Shown piece after piece: positions 1 to 8,980 of a DNA stretch of 64,000 nucleotides. Position numbers and translations under genes: made by a program. The stretch lies in assembly GCA_964542915.1 (NCBI GenBank), contig CAZIVP010000003.1, forward strand, positions 186,001 to 250,000. The letters run 5' to 3'. The DNA comes from CAZIVP01 sp964542915. GTDB lineage: Bacteria > Calditrichota > Calditrichia > Calditrichales > Calditrichaceae. The notes beneath the pieces are model-generated. The model was not told the origin of the DNA and did no database searches. It saw only the letters and a list, made by a program, of their open reading frames with translations. The number at the start of each line of letters is the position of its first letter. Position 1 is the stretch's first letter.

Positions 1-300
1 CTTGAAATATTCGACATCACCGCCCGAAGGCTTTTCAACTTTGGACTCCATATATAGGGGCAACAGGTATGTTTCCGTGGCCATTATATTATGGCGACGC
101 AAAACCACCACCTTTTCAAGAGCAGCCATGGCGGCTTCCCATTGCCGGTGCAGCAAGGCTATCTGATGGCTTAAAAACAGGGCGTCCGCATGAGCGCGTT
201 GTGTATCCAGGTCACAAAATGTATTATACTTATTCGGCAATTTGGGCTGAACATTCAAATAATACGATATTTCTTTCGATAATGATTCCGTTCCCTCCAT
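1..300 (-). CDS. Truncated helical protein, possibly hemerythrin-like
   Basis: An open frame runs on the minus strand from an ATG at 300 to the window edge (100 codons, 3' end missing). The start is supported by an AAAGGTG ribosome-binding site five bases upstream and by an in-frame stop at 310-312 just before it. The visible part is rich in Leu, Ala, Glu and His and is probably all helical. The pattern around residues 78-90 (RRHN, then TETYLLPLY) resembles the metal-binding helix of HHE/hemerythrin-like proteins, but the fragment is too short to be sure. It is divergent from the radical SAM gene that begins near 465. The function is not established. Confidence 0.6.
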   Translation of the reverse strand, partial: MEGTESLSKEISYYLNVQPKLPNKYNTFCDLDTQRAHADALFLSHQIALLHRQWEAAMAALEKVVVLRRHNIMATETYLLPLYMESKVEKPSGGDVEYFK

Positions 301-368
301 CCAACACCTTTATTCGGTCAATGATTCTATCCAATGCAACCAGCGGTTTGTAAAGTAAATTCCAAACC

Positions 369-396
369 TTGACATTCAACTAAACCCATATCTAAA
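369..396 (+). promoter_or_regulatory. Candidate sigma-70-type promoter for the radical SAM gene
   Basis: A perfect -35 hexamer TTGACA (369-374) is followed after 16 bases by TCTAAA (391-396), a four-of-six match to TATAAT, in the only divergent intergenic space of this end of the window. No transcript evidence is available, so this is a pattern match only. Confidence 0.3.
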
Positions 397-464
397 TTAA
401 AATTGGATCGGTTATAGCGATAAATCAAGAAACAACACGTGAAATTGTTAAATTGGATACAACC

Positions 465-1457
465 ATGCATTCCGTTCAAAAACCCTCGTATTTAAATCTA
501 TATGAGGACGGCCGGTTAAAAGAGCGCTTAAAGGCCCTGGAAGCCCGACTCGAACAATGTGATCTCTGTCCCCATCAATGCAATATTAACCGTTTTAGGG
601 AATCTTCAGGCTGTTGTTTTGGCGGCTACCGGCCTTACATATCTTCGGTTTGCGATCATCACGGAGAAGAACCGCCCATTTCTGGTTTTCAGGGATCAGG
701 CACCGTATTTTTCGGGAGTTGTAATTTACGTTGTGTTTATTGCCAGAATCACGACATCAGCCAGAACCGTACCTATTTCGAAAACCGTTCCGCGGATTTC
801 CGGACGGCGGCCGAACGCATCGTGGAACTGCAGGAATCCAAAGGCGTCCATAACATCAATTTCGTATCCCCCACGCATTTTGTGCCGCAAATGGTGCGCA
901 TCATCTACGAAGCCATTCCGCTCGGATTACGGGTCCCGATCGTTTACAACTGTAATGGCTATGAAGATATCTACACACTCAGGCAGCTCGATGGTATTGT
1001 TGATATTTACCTGCCCGATTTTAAATATTTCAATGATCATTATGGACGCAAATATTCAGCGGCCCGCGGATATGTATCGGTAGCCAAAGCAGCAATTAAA
1101 GAGATGTATCGCCAGGTCGGGCCGCTCAAAACCGACCGGCGCGGTGTTGCGTATCGCGGTTTACTGGTGAGGCATTTGATATTACCGAACGAAATTTCCG
1201 GTTCGCAAGAATTGGTACGATGGCTTGCAGAAACGTTTAACAGCGACATCGACATCAGTTTAATGTCGCAGTATTATCCGGCTCACTACGCCCCGGAAAT
1301 CGCAATGCTCTCAAGATCCATTCGTTACGGCGAATACAGAACGGTGGTCAGCCTTATGGAAGAATTGCGACTGAACCGCAGGTATACACAGGCCATGAGC
1401 GCACCGCCGCATTATCTGCCTGATTTCAAAGACGGCGAACATCCGTTTTTAGACTGA
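465..1457 (+). CDS. Radical SAM protein, PflA-related (COG1313 type)
   Basis: This 330-residue protein carries the radical SAM iron-sulfur motif CNLRCVYC (Cys86, Cys90, Cys93), which binds the [4Fe-4S] cluster that cleaves S-adenosylmethionine. In front of it is a Cys-rich N-terminal stretch (CDLCPHQC, then a CC pair) typical of the COG1313 branch, which is annotated as pyruvate-formate-lyase-activating-enzyme related. The frame can be extended to a TTG at 453, but the ATG at 465 is the more ordinary start; neither has a strong ribosome-binding site. It is the only plus-strand gene in the window, is divergent from the gene at 1-300 and convergent with hemL. No glycyl-radical enzyme lies nearby, so its substrate is unknown. 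The family call is firm; the role is not. Confidence 0.85.
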   Translation: MHSVQKPSYLNLYEDGRLKERLKALEARLEQCDLCPHQCNINRFRESSGCCFGGYRPYISSVCDHHGEEPPISGFQGSGTVFFGSCNLRCVYCQNHDISQNRTYFENRSADFRTAAERIVELQESKGVHNINFVSPTHFVPQMVRIIYEAIPLGLRVPIVYNCNGYEDIYTLRQLDGIVDIYLPDFKYFNDHYGRKYSAARGYVSVAKAAIKEMYRQVGPLKTDRRGVAYRGLLVRHLILPNEISGSQELVRWLAETFNSDIDISLMSQYYPAHYAPEIAMLSRSIRYGEYRTVVSLMEELRLNRRYTQAMSAPPHYLPDFKDGEHPFLD

Positions 1458-1567
1458 ATTCAAAGATATACAAGCGTCCCGCCCTTTTAGTAAAACAGAC
1501 CGGGCAAATTGTCTTTTAAATAAAGCGGTGCTCCATTCATACCCGCTACTGAATATTCACATTCACT

Positions 1568-2857
1568 TTATTTGAACATTTCCCGTAAGGCGTTTTGCAT
1601 TATTTCAGCAGTGATATTCAGATCGTCGTCGCTGTGCACACCGGAAATGAACATGGCTTCAAATTGCGACGGCGCAATATAGATACCTTTTTGCAGTAAG
1701 GCGGAGAAGTATTCGGAAAATGTATCCGTATCCGATGCGGCGGCATCCCGATATTCACGTACATTGTTTTCGTTAAAATAGAGACACCCCATGGAATTCA
1801 CATGATTGACCGTCAGGGGTAGCTGATGTTTTTGGATAAAAGATTTGGTTCCATGGAAGAAATGATTGGCCTTCTTATTCAGAGATTCAAAAAAACCGTT
1901 TCGGCTGATCACTTCCAACGTTTTCAAACCTGCCGCGGTAGCCAATGGATTTCCTGCCAATGTTCCCGCCTGGTAAACCGGTCCCGCCGGGGATACCAAT
2001 TCCATAATTTCTTTTTTGCCACCATACGCGCCGACCGGCATACCTCCTCCGATCACTTTACCCATAGCGGTTATATCAGGGGTAACATCGAAGAGTGCCT
2101 GTGCGCCACCCGGATGGACGCGAAACCCGGTCATAACTTCATCGAAAATGAGCAGCGTATCGTTTTGATCACAAATTTTACGCAAGCCCTGCAAAAAGCC
2201 CGGATCGGGCGGTATAACGCCCATGTTACCCGCCACGGGCTCCACAATCACCGCAGCAATCTTTTCACCGAATTGTTCAAAAAGTTCCTTAACCGATTCC
2301 GTATCGTTGAAGCGCGCCGTCAGGGTGTCTTTCGCCGAACCTTCGGGTACGCCCGGACTGTTTGGTTCGCCGAACGTCATGGCGCCCGATCCGGCTTTAA
2401 TTAAAAAGCTGTCGCCGTGGCCGTGATAACAGCCCTCGAATTTCACGATCATGTCGCGCCCCGTGTAGCCGCGCGCCAGACGGATGGCGCTCATTGTGGC
2501 CTCGGTTCCGGAATTCACCAATCGGACCATCTCCACCGACGGGACCATATCGATGATTTGTTGCGCCAGCTCGTTCTCCAGTTCGGTCGGCGCACCGAAA
2601 CTGGTTCCTTTATCCGCCATGGTTTTCACTGCTTCGACCACCTCTTGGTGGGCGTGTCCCAGAATCAGCGGGCCCCACGAACCCACATAATCGATAAAGG
2701 CGTTGCCGTCCGCATCCCATATCCGGCTTCCCGCTCCCGAGGTTATGAAGAGGGGATCTAATTTAACGGAACTAAACGCCCGCACGGGGGAATTAACACC
2801 GCCGGGCATTACTTTTTTGGCGCGTTCGAATAATTGGCTGCTCTTTTCCAGTCGCAT
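1568..2857 (-). CDS. hemL: Glutamate-1-semialdehyde 2,1-aminomutase
   Basis: HemL converts glutamate-1-semialdehyde to 5-aminolevulinate, the second step of the C5 tetrapyrrole pathway, with pyridoxal phosphate as cofactor. The protein has 429 residues, the usual family length. The signature TAMGKVIGGGMPVGA contains the Schiff-base lysine (Lys267), and the NSGTEA motif near residue 115 belongs to the PLP site. The ATG at 2857 is preceded by AAGGAGGT nine bases upstream. It is the last gene of the heme directon, 18 bases after hemB, and converges on the radical SAM gene. The matching HemA is encoded at 10693-11970, so the two C5-pathway enzymes bracket the cluster. Confidence 0.97.
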   Translation of the reverse strand: MRLEKSSQLFERAKKVMPGGVNSPVRAFSSVKLDPLFITSGAGSRIWDADGNAFIDYVGSWGPLILGHAHQEVVEAVKTMADKGTSFGAPTELENELAQQIIDMVPSVEMVRLVNSGTEATMSAIRLARGYTGRDMIVKFEGCYHGHGDSFLIKAGSGAMTFGEPNSPGVPEGSAKDTLTARFNDTESVKELFEQFGEKIAAVIVEPVAGNMGVIPPDPGFLQGLRKICDQNDTLLIFDEVMTGFRVHPGGAQALFDVTPDITAMGKVIGGGMPVGAYGGKKEIMELVSPAGPVYQAGTLAGNPLATAAGLKTLEVISRNGFFESLNKKANHFFHGTKSFIQKHQLPLTVNHVNSMGCLYFNENNVREYRDAAASDTDTFSEYFSALLQKGIYIAPSQFEAMFISGVHSDDDLNITAEIMQNALREMFK

Positions 2858-2875
2858 TGTTCAATTACCTCCTTG

Positions 2876-3853
2876 TTAGCGTTCGTTGAGCCATTGGGCG
2901 GCTTCTTTGGCATAATAGGTTAAAATGATATCCGCGCCGGCGCGCTTGATGGAAGTCAGCATTTCAAGGGCGACCTTCTTTTCATCGATCCAACCCTTTT
3001 CTCCGGCCGCTTTAACCATCGAAAATTCGCCGCTCACATTGTAAGCTGCCACCGGTAAATGGATGCGTTCCTGCACCCGACAGATAATATCCAAATAAGG
3101 TAAGGCCGGCTTCACCATAATAATATCGGCGCCTTCATCCACGTCCAGTTCAACCTCGCTTAATGCTTCACGGGCGTTGGGCGGGTCCATCTGGTAGGTG
3201 CGTCGATCCCCGAATTGCGGCGCGGATTCGGCTGCATCGCGGAAAGGTCCGTAAAACGCCGAGGAATATTTGGCGGCATAGCTCATAATCGGAACCTGGT
3301 AAAAGTTATTGTCATCCAGCGCTTCGCGAATAGCCGCCACCATACCGTCCATCATACCTGACGGCGCCACCATGTCGGCGCCTGCACGGGCATGGGTGAT
3401 AACCTGCTGAGCCAACATCTCAAGCGTGCTGTCGTTATCCACGTCGCCCTCGATGATCGCTCCGCAGTGTCCGTGATCGGTGTATTCGCAAAAACAGACA
3501 TCGGTGATTACGTACAATTCCGGCGCCGCTTCTTTTACCGCACGAACCGCTCTCTGAATAATACCTTCATCGCGCATGGCATCGCTCCCGCGATCATCCT
3601 TTTCGGCGGGGATGCCAAACAGAATAATGGCGGGAACGCCCAGGCGCTGAACCTCTTTTGCTTCTTTCACCAACAGGTCGATAGACCATTGATAATTTCC
3701 GGGCATCGATGGTATGGGATTTTTCACGTCTTTGCCTTCCACGACAAACATGGGGTAGATAAAATCATCAACCGAAATTTTAGTTTCACGTACCATACGG
3801 CGGATACTTTCACTGCGTCGCAAACGCCGCGGACGATGGTAAGGTGTAAACAT
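2876..3853 (-). CDS. hemB: Delta-aminolevulinic acid dehydratase (porphobilinogen synthase)
   Basis: HemB condenses two 5-aminolevulinate molecules into porphobilinogen. In the 325-residue protein Cys120, Cys122 and Cys130 (DVCFCEYTDHGHC) form the zinc-site triad of the zinc-dependent class, and Lys195 (SYAAKYSS) and Lys248 (MVKPALPYLD) are the two active-site lysines. The open frame continues upstream to 4045, but that extension reads through the 3' end of hemG. The ATG at 3853 is chosen because it has a GAGG ribosome-binding site seven bases upstream and gives the family's normal N-terminus. It lies between hemG and hemL on the same strand. Confidence 0.96.
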   Translation of the reverse strand: MFTPYHRPRRLRRSESIRRMVRETKISVDDFIYPMFVVEGKDVKNPIPSMPGNYQWSIDLLVKEAKEVQRLGVPAIILFGIPAEKDDRGSDAMRDEGIIQRAVRAVKEAAPELYVITDVCFCEYTDHGHCGAIIEGDVDNDSTLEMLAQQVITHARAGADMVAPSGMMDGMVAAIREALDDNNFYQVPIMSYAAKYSSAFYGPFRDAAESAPQFGDRRTYQMDPPNAREALSEVELDVDEGADIIMVKPALPYLDIICRVQERIHLPVAAYNVSGEFSMVKAAGEKGWIDEKKVALEMLTSIKRAGADIILTYYAKEAAQWLNER

Positions 3854-3902
3854 AATAAACCTCGTTCCTTTTGTGATTACCGTTCTCGAAATCGAATGTA
3901 TG

Positions 3903-5279
3903 TTACGGTTTCGATTGTAACATCTTTTGCGCTGTCTCATGGGCGGAAAGAACGCTGTCGCCCACGCTGATACCGCGCCGGTAATTGCCGGCAAAATATA
4001 AACCCGGAACGTTTTCTTCCAGTTCATCAAAAATGCGCTGAACATTATGATAGCCCATGGTATATTGCGGGATTGCCTTACTCCATCGCTTGATACGAAC
4101 CTTCACGGGATCGCCGCTAATACCAACGAAATCGTCCAGCTCATTTTGAACCAGCGCGCTTAATTCCTGATCGTTTAATTCGGTGACTTCCGGTTGTCGT
4201 GTACCACCGACGAAAGTAGTGAACGCCACATGATCGCCGGGCGCCCTTCCGGGAAATATGGATGAGCTCCATATCGATCCCAGGATTTGTCGGTTTTCGG
4301 CTTTGGGGATGAGAAAACCGAAACCGTCGAGATCGCGTTGCACATCATCGCGATGGAATCCCATAAATACCACATTCACGGGCGGATATTGAACTTTTTT
4401 TATGGACGAAACCACCTGCGGCGCAAGCTTTTTTAATACGGAAGCCATACGGTAAGTGGGTATCGATACCACCACTTCATCGAACGATTCTGTTTGCTCA
4501 ACTCCGTCGTTTTCTAATATCAGCCGCAGGTTATCCGAATCTTTCTCAATTTCTTTAACCTCGTGTCCTGTATTAACGGAATGCTTCAGTTTTGCGGCCA
4601 GCGTTTGCGGAAACAGGGCCATGCCCTCTTTAAACGAAAACAGACGGGCGCGATCTTTTGCCACTTCCTGCCGTTTTTTTCGTTCGCGTTTTCCTTTTAT
4701 AGCCCCGCGGATAAAACTGCCGTAATTTTGTTCGAGTGCATAAAGCTTGGGGAAGGCGGCGGCGGTACTCAGGTTATCGGGATCACCCGCATATACACCG
4801 GCCACAAAAGGATTGATGGCGTAAGTTAAGAATTCTTCGCCGAGTCGATAGCGTACAAAATCTGCCAGAGAAATATCGCCACCGTCGGTCGGTTTTAAAA
4901 ACGGCTCCCGAAGTAATCGCAACTTTGCACCGAATGAAAAAAGAGGCGTCATTAGAAATTTGACAGGCGACATGGGCAAAGCATGCAGTTTGCCGCTACG
5001 TACAATGTAGCGATTATTGGAAGCTTCGTTTCCATAAATTTTCTGCTCTTCTATGCCCAGCTCACGGATAAGATCCTTAAGCACTTCGGAGGTTTCCAGA
5101 GCGCTGTTGGGTCCGAGATCCATTAAAAAACCATCTTCATTTTCCGTTATAATAGAGCCGCCGATATGTTCGTCGCGTTCGTAGACATGAACATCCCGAC
5201 CCGCTTTTTGCAGCCAGTATGCCGTTGTTAGTCCGGAAATACCCGCGCCGATGACGGCCGTTTTTTTATTTTGATTCAT
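3903..5279 (-). CDS. hemG: HemY-type protoporphyrinogen/coproporphyrinogen oxidase
   Basis: This 458-residue FAD protein belongs to the HemY/PPOX family of flavin amine-oxidase-like enzymes, which oxidise protoporphyrinogen IX (or coproporphyrinogen III in the coproporphyrin route). The dinucleotide-binding motif GAGISG is at residues 11-16, followed by the acidic YERDEHIGGS strand end. The C-terminus (FAGNYRRGISVGDSV) is the typical second FAD contact of the family. Since HemN is encoded nearby and no hemQ is visible, the protoporphyrin route is the simpler reading. HemY-type enzymes usually need oxygen, whereas HemN does not. It sits between the small ORF downstream of hemH and hemB. Symbol note: hemG and hemY are both used for this family. 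Confidence 0.92.
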   Translation of the reverse strand: MNQNKKTAVIGAGISGLTTAYWLQKAGRDVHVYERDEHIGGSIITENEDGFLMDLGPNSALETSEVLKDLIRELGIEEQKIYGNEASNNRYIVRSGKLHALPMSPVKFLMTPLFSFGAKLRLLREPFLKPTDGGDISLADFVRYRLGEEFLTYAINPFVAGVYAGDPDNLSTAAAFPKLYALEQNYGSFIRGAIKGKRERKKRQEVAKDRARLFSFKEGMALFPQTLAAKLKHSVNTGHEVKEIEKDSDNLRLILENDGVEQTESFDEVVVSIPTYRMASVLKKLAPQVVSSIKKVQYPPVNVVFMGFHRDDVQRDLDGFGFLIPKAENRQILGSIWSSSIFPGRAPGDHVAFTTFVGGTRQPEVTELNDQELSALVQNELDDFVGISGDPVKVRIKRWSKAIPQYTMGYHNVQRIFDELEENVPGLYFAGNYRRGISVGDSVLSAHETAQKMLQSKP

Positions 5280-5296
5280 GAGTGCTTATTTCCTGT

Positions 5297-5449
5297 TCAT
5301 ACTTTCAATTTGAATAAATCACCTTGCGTTACCCAATGATCCGATACCTTCTTTCGCCTGACCGTTCCTTGTACCCGCCATCCATTTTTACGCATACGTA
5401 TTTGAGACGGATTTTCAGGTTCCGGCTCCGCTGTTTGTTTCATAGGCAT
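5297..5449 (-). CDS. Probable small basic protein between hemH and hemG
   Basis: A 50-codon frame (ATG at 5449; a second ATG at 5443) fills most of the 176-base space between hemH and hemG on the same strand and ends at a TGA (5297-5299). The product is hydrophilic and basic, with a proline/glutamate-rich start (AEPEPENPSQ) and a strand-like core (KNGWRVQGTVRRKK) ending in GDLFKLKV. It is too short for confident coding statistics, and the ribosome-binding site (GGAG about 14 bases upstream, inside the hemH end) is poor. I recognise no family. Its position suggests co-transcription with the heme genes. It may also be untranslated spacer. Confidence 0.45.
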   Translation of the reverse strand: MPMKQTAEPEPENPSQIRMRKNGWRVQGTVRRKKVSDHWVTQGDLFKLKV

Positions 5450-5455
5450 AGAAAA

Positions 5456-6451
5456 TCAGGATACTCCGAATTTTTCTCTGTAACGATCGCTTACAACCTC
5501 TGTTAACGTTTTAATAAACAAAGGCTTGACATTAAGCGCCGCAATTCGGTAAAAATTCTTTATTCCTTTCTCCACGGCCTGATCTCTGTAGAGCATGCCG
5601 ATTTCATACAATGTTTCGGAATTGTCCGTAACGAATCCCAGAGGATAAACGATCAAATGATCGATGCCTTCTTCGGCCAGTTCATCAATTAATTCGTCCG
5701 TGGCCGGTTCAAGCCATTTGATCGGTCCCAGCTTGCTCTGAAAACAGAGATGAATGTTGACATTTTCAGGCAATTTGGTGCGTAACATTTGCACGGCTTT
5801 TTCGATCTCATCGCGGTAAGGATCCCCTTTACGAATACGGCGCATGGGAATACTGTGCGCGCTGAACATGAGTTGCGCCGGTTTTCCGTTATAAAAATGA
5901 GCACGTTTGCGCAAATCCCGGTTGATTTGTTCCGCCATAGCTTCGATAAACGTAGGATGGTTGCCGAAGCGGTCGATAATCAGAAGACGGTCATCGGGAA
6001 TCCCGCTTTGTTTGTTGAGCGTGAGCACCAAATTTTCCAACGACCCGGTGGTTGTGGTGGAATAAAAGGGATAAAGCGTTAGTACGATGATGCGTTCAAA
6101 ATTCTGATCGAGCACTTTTTGCCATACATCTTCCACGAACGGATGCCAATAACGCATGGCCGGAAATACATGGAATTCATCCAAATCCAGGGCATTTAAC
6201 GATTTTTGCAAGCGATCGGCCTGCCGTTCGGTGATTCGAATCAAAGGCGTTAACCCGCCGATCTTGCGATAAATCTCTTTGCTTTCATCGGCGCGCTTGC
6301 GGGCCAGCCACCGTACAAAGCGAATACGCAATGATTCCGGCAACGGGATATCAATAATATCGGGATCTTTAAAGATATTGAATAGATAGGGCTCAACCGC
6401 ATCCAGTGAATCCGGTCCGCCCATATTTGAAATGATAACTGCTGTCGCCAT
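5456..6451 (-). CDS. hemH: Ferrochelatase
   Basis: HemH inserts ferrous iron into protoporphyrin IX to make protoheme. The 331-residue protein is of normal length. It has the catalytic histidine in FSAHSIP (His199) and the conserved glutamate in TDNSETLYE (Glu279), which lie on opposite faces of the porphyrin cleft in this family. The N-terminus begins directly with the first beta strand (ATAVIISNMGGP), so it has no signal peptide and is cytoplasmic. It is 30 bases downstream of hemN and followed by a small ORF and hemG in the same direction. Confidence 0.95.
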   Translation of the reverse strand: MATAVIISNMGGPDSLDAVEPYLFNIFKDPDIIDIPLPESLRIRFVRWLARKRADESKEIYRKIGGLTPLIRITERQADRLQKSLNALDLDEFHVFPAMRYWHPFVEDVWQKVLDQNFERIIVLTLYPFYSTTTTGSLENLVLTLNKQSGIPDDRLLIIDRFGNHPTFIEAMAEQINRDLRKRAHFYNGKPAQLMFSAHSIPMRRIRKGDPYRDEIEKAVQMLRTKLPENVNIHLCFQSKLGPIKWLEPATDELIDELAEEGIDHLIVYPLGFVTDNSETLYEIGMLYRDQAVEKGIKNFYRIAALNVKPLFIKTLTEVVSDRYREKFGVS

Positions 6452-6481
6452 GGATTATCCTGTTGAATTGATTTGCGATAA

Positions 6482-7876
6482 CTAAACCGTGCGTGAAAAA
6501 CGCGGTTTTTTCGTATCCTTCTTTTTCAAATAAGCGTCGAAACACATAGCAATATTGCGAATCAACAATCGACCCTCTTCCGTGACCCGGATGATTCCAT
6601 TGTCCATATTCACAAGTTGATCTTCCTCGAGCGGCTGAAGTTGCGTCAAGGCATCGGCAAAATACGTATCAAAATCGATACTGTATTTACGTTCTACCGA
6701 ATCTTTGCTCAGCTCGAAGTGACACATCAGTTGAGAAATGACGTCCCTGCGCAGGATATCATCATCCGAAAGTTCGTAGCCGCGCATGATCGGCAAACGC
6801 TGTTCATCGATCTCGCGGTAATATTCTTTCAGTTTTTTATAGTTCTGAACATAGAGGCCTGGCAGCATACTGATACTGGACATACCCAGTGCAAACAAAT
6901 CCAGGCCGGCGCGGGTGGAATAGCCCTGAAAATTCCGGTAAAGGGTTTTATCCCGCATGGCAATCGTCAACTCGTCATCCGGTTTGGCAAAATGATCCAT
7001 CCCAATGTAAACGTATCCCTCGCCGGTCAGCTTTTCGATGCTGAGTTTGAGAAGTTGCAGTTTTTCCTCGGGCGTAGGCAGCGATTCATCTTTGATCACA
7101 CGCTGGTGTTTGATCATATCCGGCAGGTGGGCATAATTAAAAACGGCCAGCCGGTCGGGACTGAACGCCAGTATTTTATCAATCGTCGCTTCGAATTCTT
7201 CCACATGCTGATACGGCAACCCGTACATCAGATCGATATTAATACTCTTAAAGCCCAGCTCGCGCGACCAATCGACGGTCTGTCTGGTGATGGATTCGGG
7301 CTGGATGCGATTGACCGCTTTCTGAACCGTGGGATCAAAATCCTGCACGCCCATGCTGCAACGGTTGAAACCAACTTCGCTGAGGGCTTTCATGTGATCG
7401 CGTGTCAGTTCGCGCGGATCAAGTTCGGAGCTGACCTCCGCGTCGTCGCTGAAAACAAAGCGCTCCCGAATGGCGTTTCCAAGCCGCCGGATTTGATCGG
7501 GCGAAAGATGGGTGGGCGTACCGCCGCCCCAATGCAACTGACCTACCTTCCGACCGTCTCCGATATGCACCTTTAACATATCCATTTCTTTTATGACGTA
7601 ATCGATGTACGCTTCAATGCGGTTCGGATTGTGCGTGATCAGCATATTACAGCCGCAAAAATAACAGAGCGTATCGCAAAACGGCAGGTGAAAATAAAGC
7701 GAAATATCCTGCCGTGGTTTATCACTGCCTTCCCCGGTCACGTGCTCGATATATTTCGGAGCTCCAATGCCCTCATGAAAATAGGGCGCCGTGGGATAGC
7801 TCGTATAGCGCGGACCCGGCCGGTCATATTTTTTTAAGAGTTCGATATTTACATTCATCGGAATTGTATGTTGCAT
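6482..7876 (-). CDS. hemN: Oxygen-independent coproporphyrinogen III dehydrogenase
   Basis: HemN is a radical SAM enzyme that converts the two propionates of coproporphyrinogen III to vinyl groups without oxygen. The 464-residue protein shows the true-HemN signatures rather than those of HemW: the N-terminal PGPRYTSYPTAPYF motif and the CDTLCYFCGC cluster motif with four cysteines (Cys67, 71, 74, 76). The ATG at 7876 is preceded by GGGGAG at eight bases, which favours it over the internal Met7. It sits 35 bases after hemE and 30 bases before hemH. Together with the HemY-type oxidase this gives the pathway one anaerobic and one usually aerobic late step. Confidence 0.96.
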   Translation of the reverse strand: MQHTIPMNVNIELLKKYDRPGPRYTSYPTAPYFHEGIGAPKYIEHVTGEGSDKPRQDISLYFHLPFCDTLCYFCGCNMLITHNPNRIEAYIDYVIKEMDMLKVHIGDGRKVGQLHWGGGTPTHLSPDQIRRLGNAIRERFVFSDDAEVSSELDPRELTRDHMKALSEVGFNRCSMGVQDFDPTVQKAVNRIQPESITRQTVDWSRELGFKSINIDLMYGLPYQHVEEFEATIDKILAFSPDRLAVFNYAHLPDMIKHQRVIKDESLPTPEEKLQLLKLSIEKLTGEGYVYIGMDHFAKPDDELTIAMRDKTLYRNFQGYSTRAGLDLFALGMSSISMLPGLYVQNYKKLKEYYREIDEQRLPIMRGYELSDDDILRRDVISQLMCHFELSKDSVERKYSIDFDTYFADALTQLQPLEEDQLVNMDNGIIRVTEEGRLLIRNIAMCFDAYLKKKDTKKPRFSRTV

Positions 7877-7911
7877 GGGATCACTCCCCTTTGCTTTGCA
7901 TAAGATTAAAT

Positions 7912-8976
7912 TTAAATCGGTCGTTTGTGTAACTTCATGCTTTGCTCGCGTACTTCGTCCACTAAAAACTGTACATTTTCCAGAGGAACATCGGGCAAAA
8001 TACCATGACCGAGATTAAAAACATGCCCGCTTTGGCCTTCGAAAACCCGCAATATGTGTTGCACTTCGGACCGGATGATTTCCTTGTCGCCATAGAGCGC
8101 CGTGGGATCCAGGTTGCCCTGTAAGGCCGCTTTTTCGCCGGCCGACATTTTGGCCTCGTACATGTCGGTCATCCAATCCACGCCCAGCATATCGGCGCCC
8201 GTATTAATCAATTGGATTAAAATATGCAAACCGCCTTTGCTGAAAACCGTAACAGGCACGCTTTCGTCGCTTAAATTCTGAACGATTTGTTCGAGAAACT
8301 GGCCGGAATATTGATAATAGCGATGGGCAGGCAGAATCCCGCCCCAGGTGTCGAATATCTGGACAGCCTGTGCTCCGGCCTGAATTTGCATTTTGAGATA
8401 ACGACTGACTGCTTCCGTTAAAAGTTCCAGTAAACGTTGCAGGTTTTGCGGTTGGCTGTACATCATACCCTTGATATACTTAAAGTTGCGGGTAGGCTTG
8501 CCTTCGATCATATACGTCGCCAGCGTAAAAGGCGAACCTGTAAAGCCGATCAACGGTACCGTTTCGTCCAGTTCTTTGCGAATCATTTTTATGGCCCCGG
8601 GCACATACTGTAATCGCTCTTCGAGGTTGCCTGGCGATAAATTTTGCATATCCGCTTCGTCAAGAATTTGCGGCGATAATTTCGGCCCGTGGTTTGGCAT
8701 AAATTCCAACTTCATTCCCAGCGCTTCCGGAATGACCAAAATATCGGAGAACAAGATGGCCGCGTCGAAGGAAAAACGGCGGATGGGTTGCAGAGTTACT
8801 TCGGTGGCCAGTTCCGGCGTTTTACATACCGTTAAAAAATCATGTTTCTTTCGTATACGGTTGTACTCCGGAAGATAGCGTCCCGCCTGACGCATAATCC
8901 ATATAGGCGTCCGGTCCACCGGTTGTTTTTTAATTGCGCGTATATATAAATAATCATCGTTCTTCATAAAATTCAT
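7912..8976 (-). CDS. hemE: Uroporphyrinogen III decarboxylase
   Basis: HemE removes four carboxyl groups from uroporphyrinogen III to give coproporphyrinogen III. The diagnostic N-terminal motif PIWIMRQAGRYLPEY is present, and the C-terminus has FNLGHGILPDVPLENV, also conserved. The frame extends to a TTG at 9000 inside the hemD end, but the ATG at 8976 gives the family's usual N-terminus and leaves a 4-base gap to the hemD stop. The only ribosome-binding site is an AGGAG 13 bases upstream, so Met at 8967 is also possible. Translation is probably coupled to hemD. Confidence 0.95.
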   Translation of the reverse strand: MNFMKNDDYLYIRAIKKQPVDRTPIWIMRQAGRYLPEYNRIRKKHDFLTVCKTPELATEVTLQPIRRFSFDAAILFSDILVIPEALGMKLEFMPNHGPKLSPQILDEADMQNLSPGNLEERLQYVPGAIKMIRKELDETVPLIGFTGSPFTLATYMIEGKPTRNFKYIKGMMYSQPQNLQRLLELLTEAVSRYLKMQIQAGAQAVQIFDTWGGILPAHRYYQYSGQFLEQIVQNLSDESVPVTVFSKGGLHILIQLINTGADMLGVDWMTDMYEAKMSAGEKAALQGNLDPTALYGDKEIIRSEVQHILRVFEGQSGHVFNLGHGILPDVPLENVQFLVDEVREQSMKLHKRPI

Positions 8977-8980
8977 ATCG

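Noticed and set aside
69..353. Plus-strand 94-codon ORF at the left edge
   Set aside because: It is antisense to a minus-strand frame with its own ATG and ribosome-binding site (1-300); its predicted protein shows no family features.
3854..4045. N-terminal extension of the hemB frame
   Set aside because: It reads through the 3' end of hemG in another frame; the internal ATG at 3853 has a ribosome-binding site and the family N-terminus.
6617..7576. 319-codon plus-strand ORF inside hemN
   Set aside because: It is fully antisense to a firmly identified gene and is explained by codon bias of hemN; similar long antisense frames occur opposite other long genes here.
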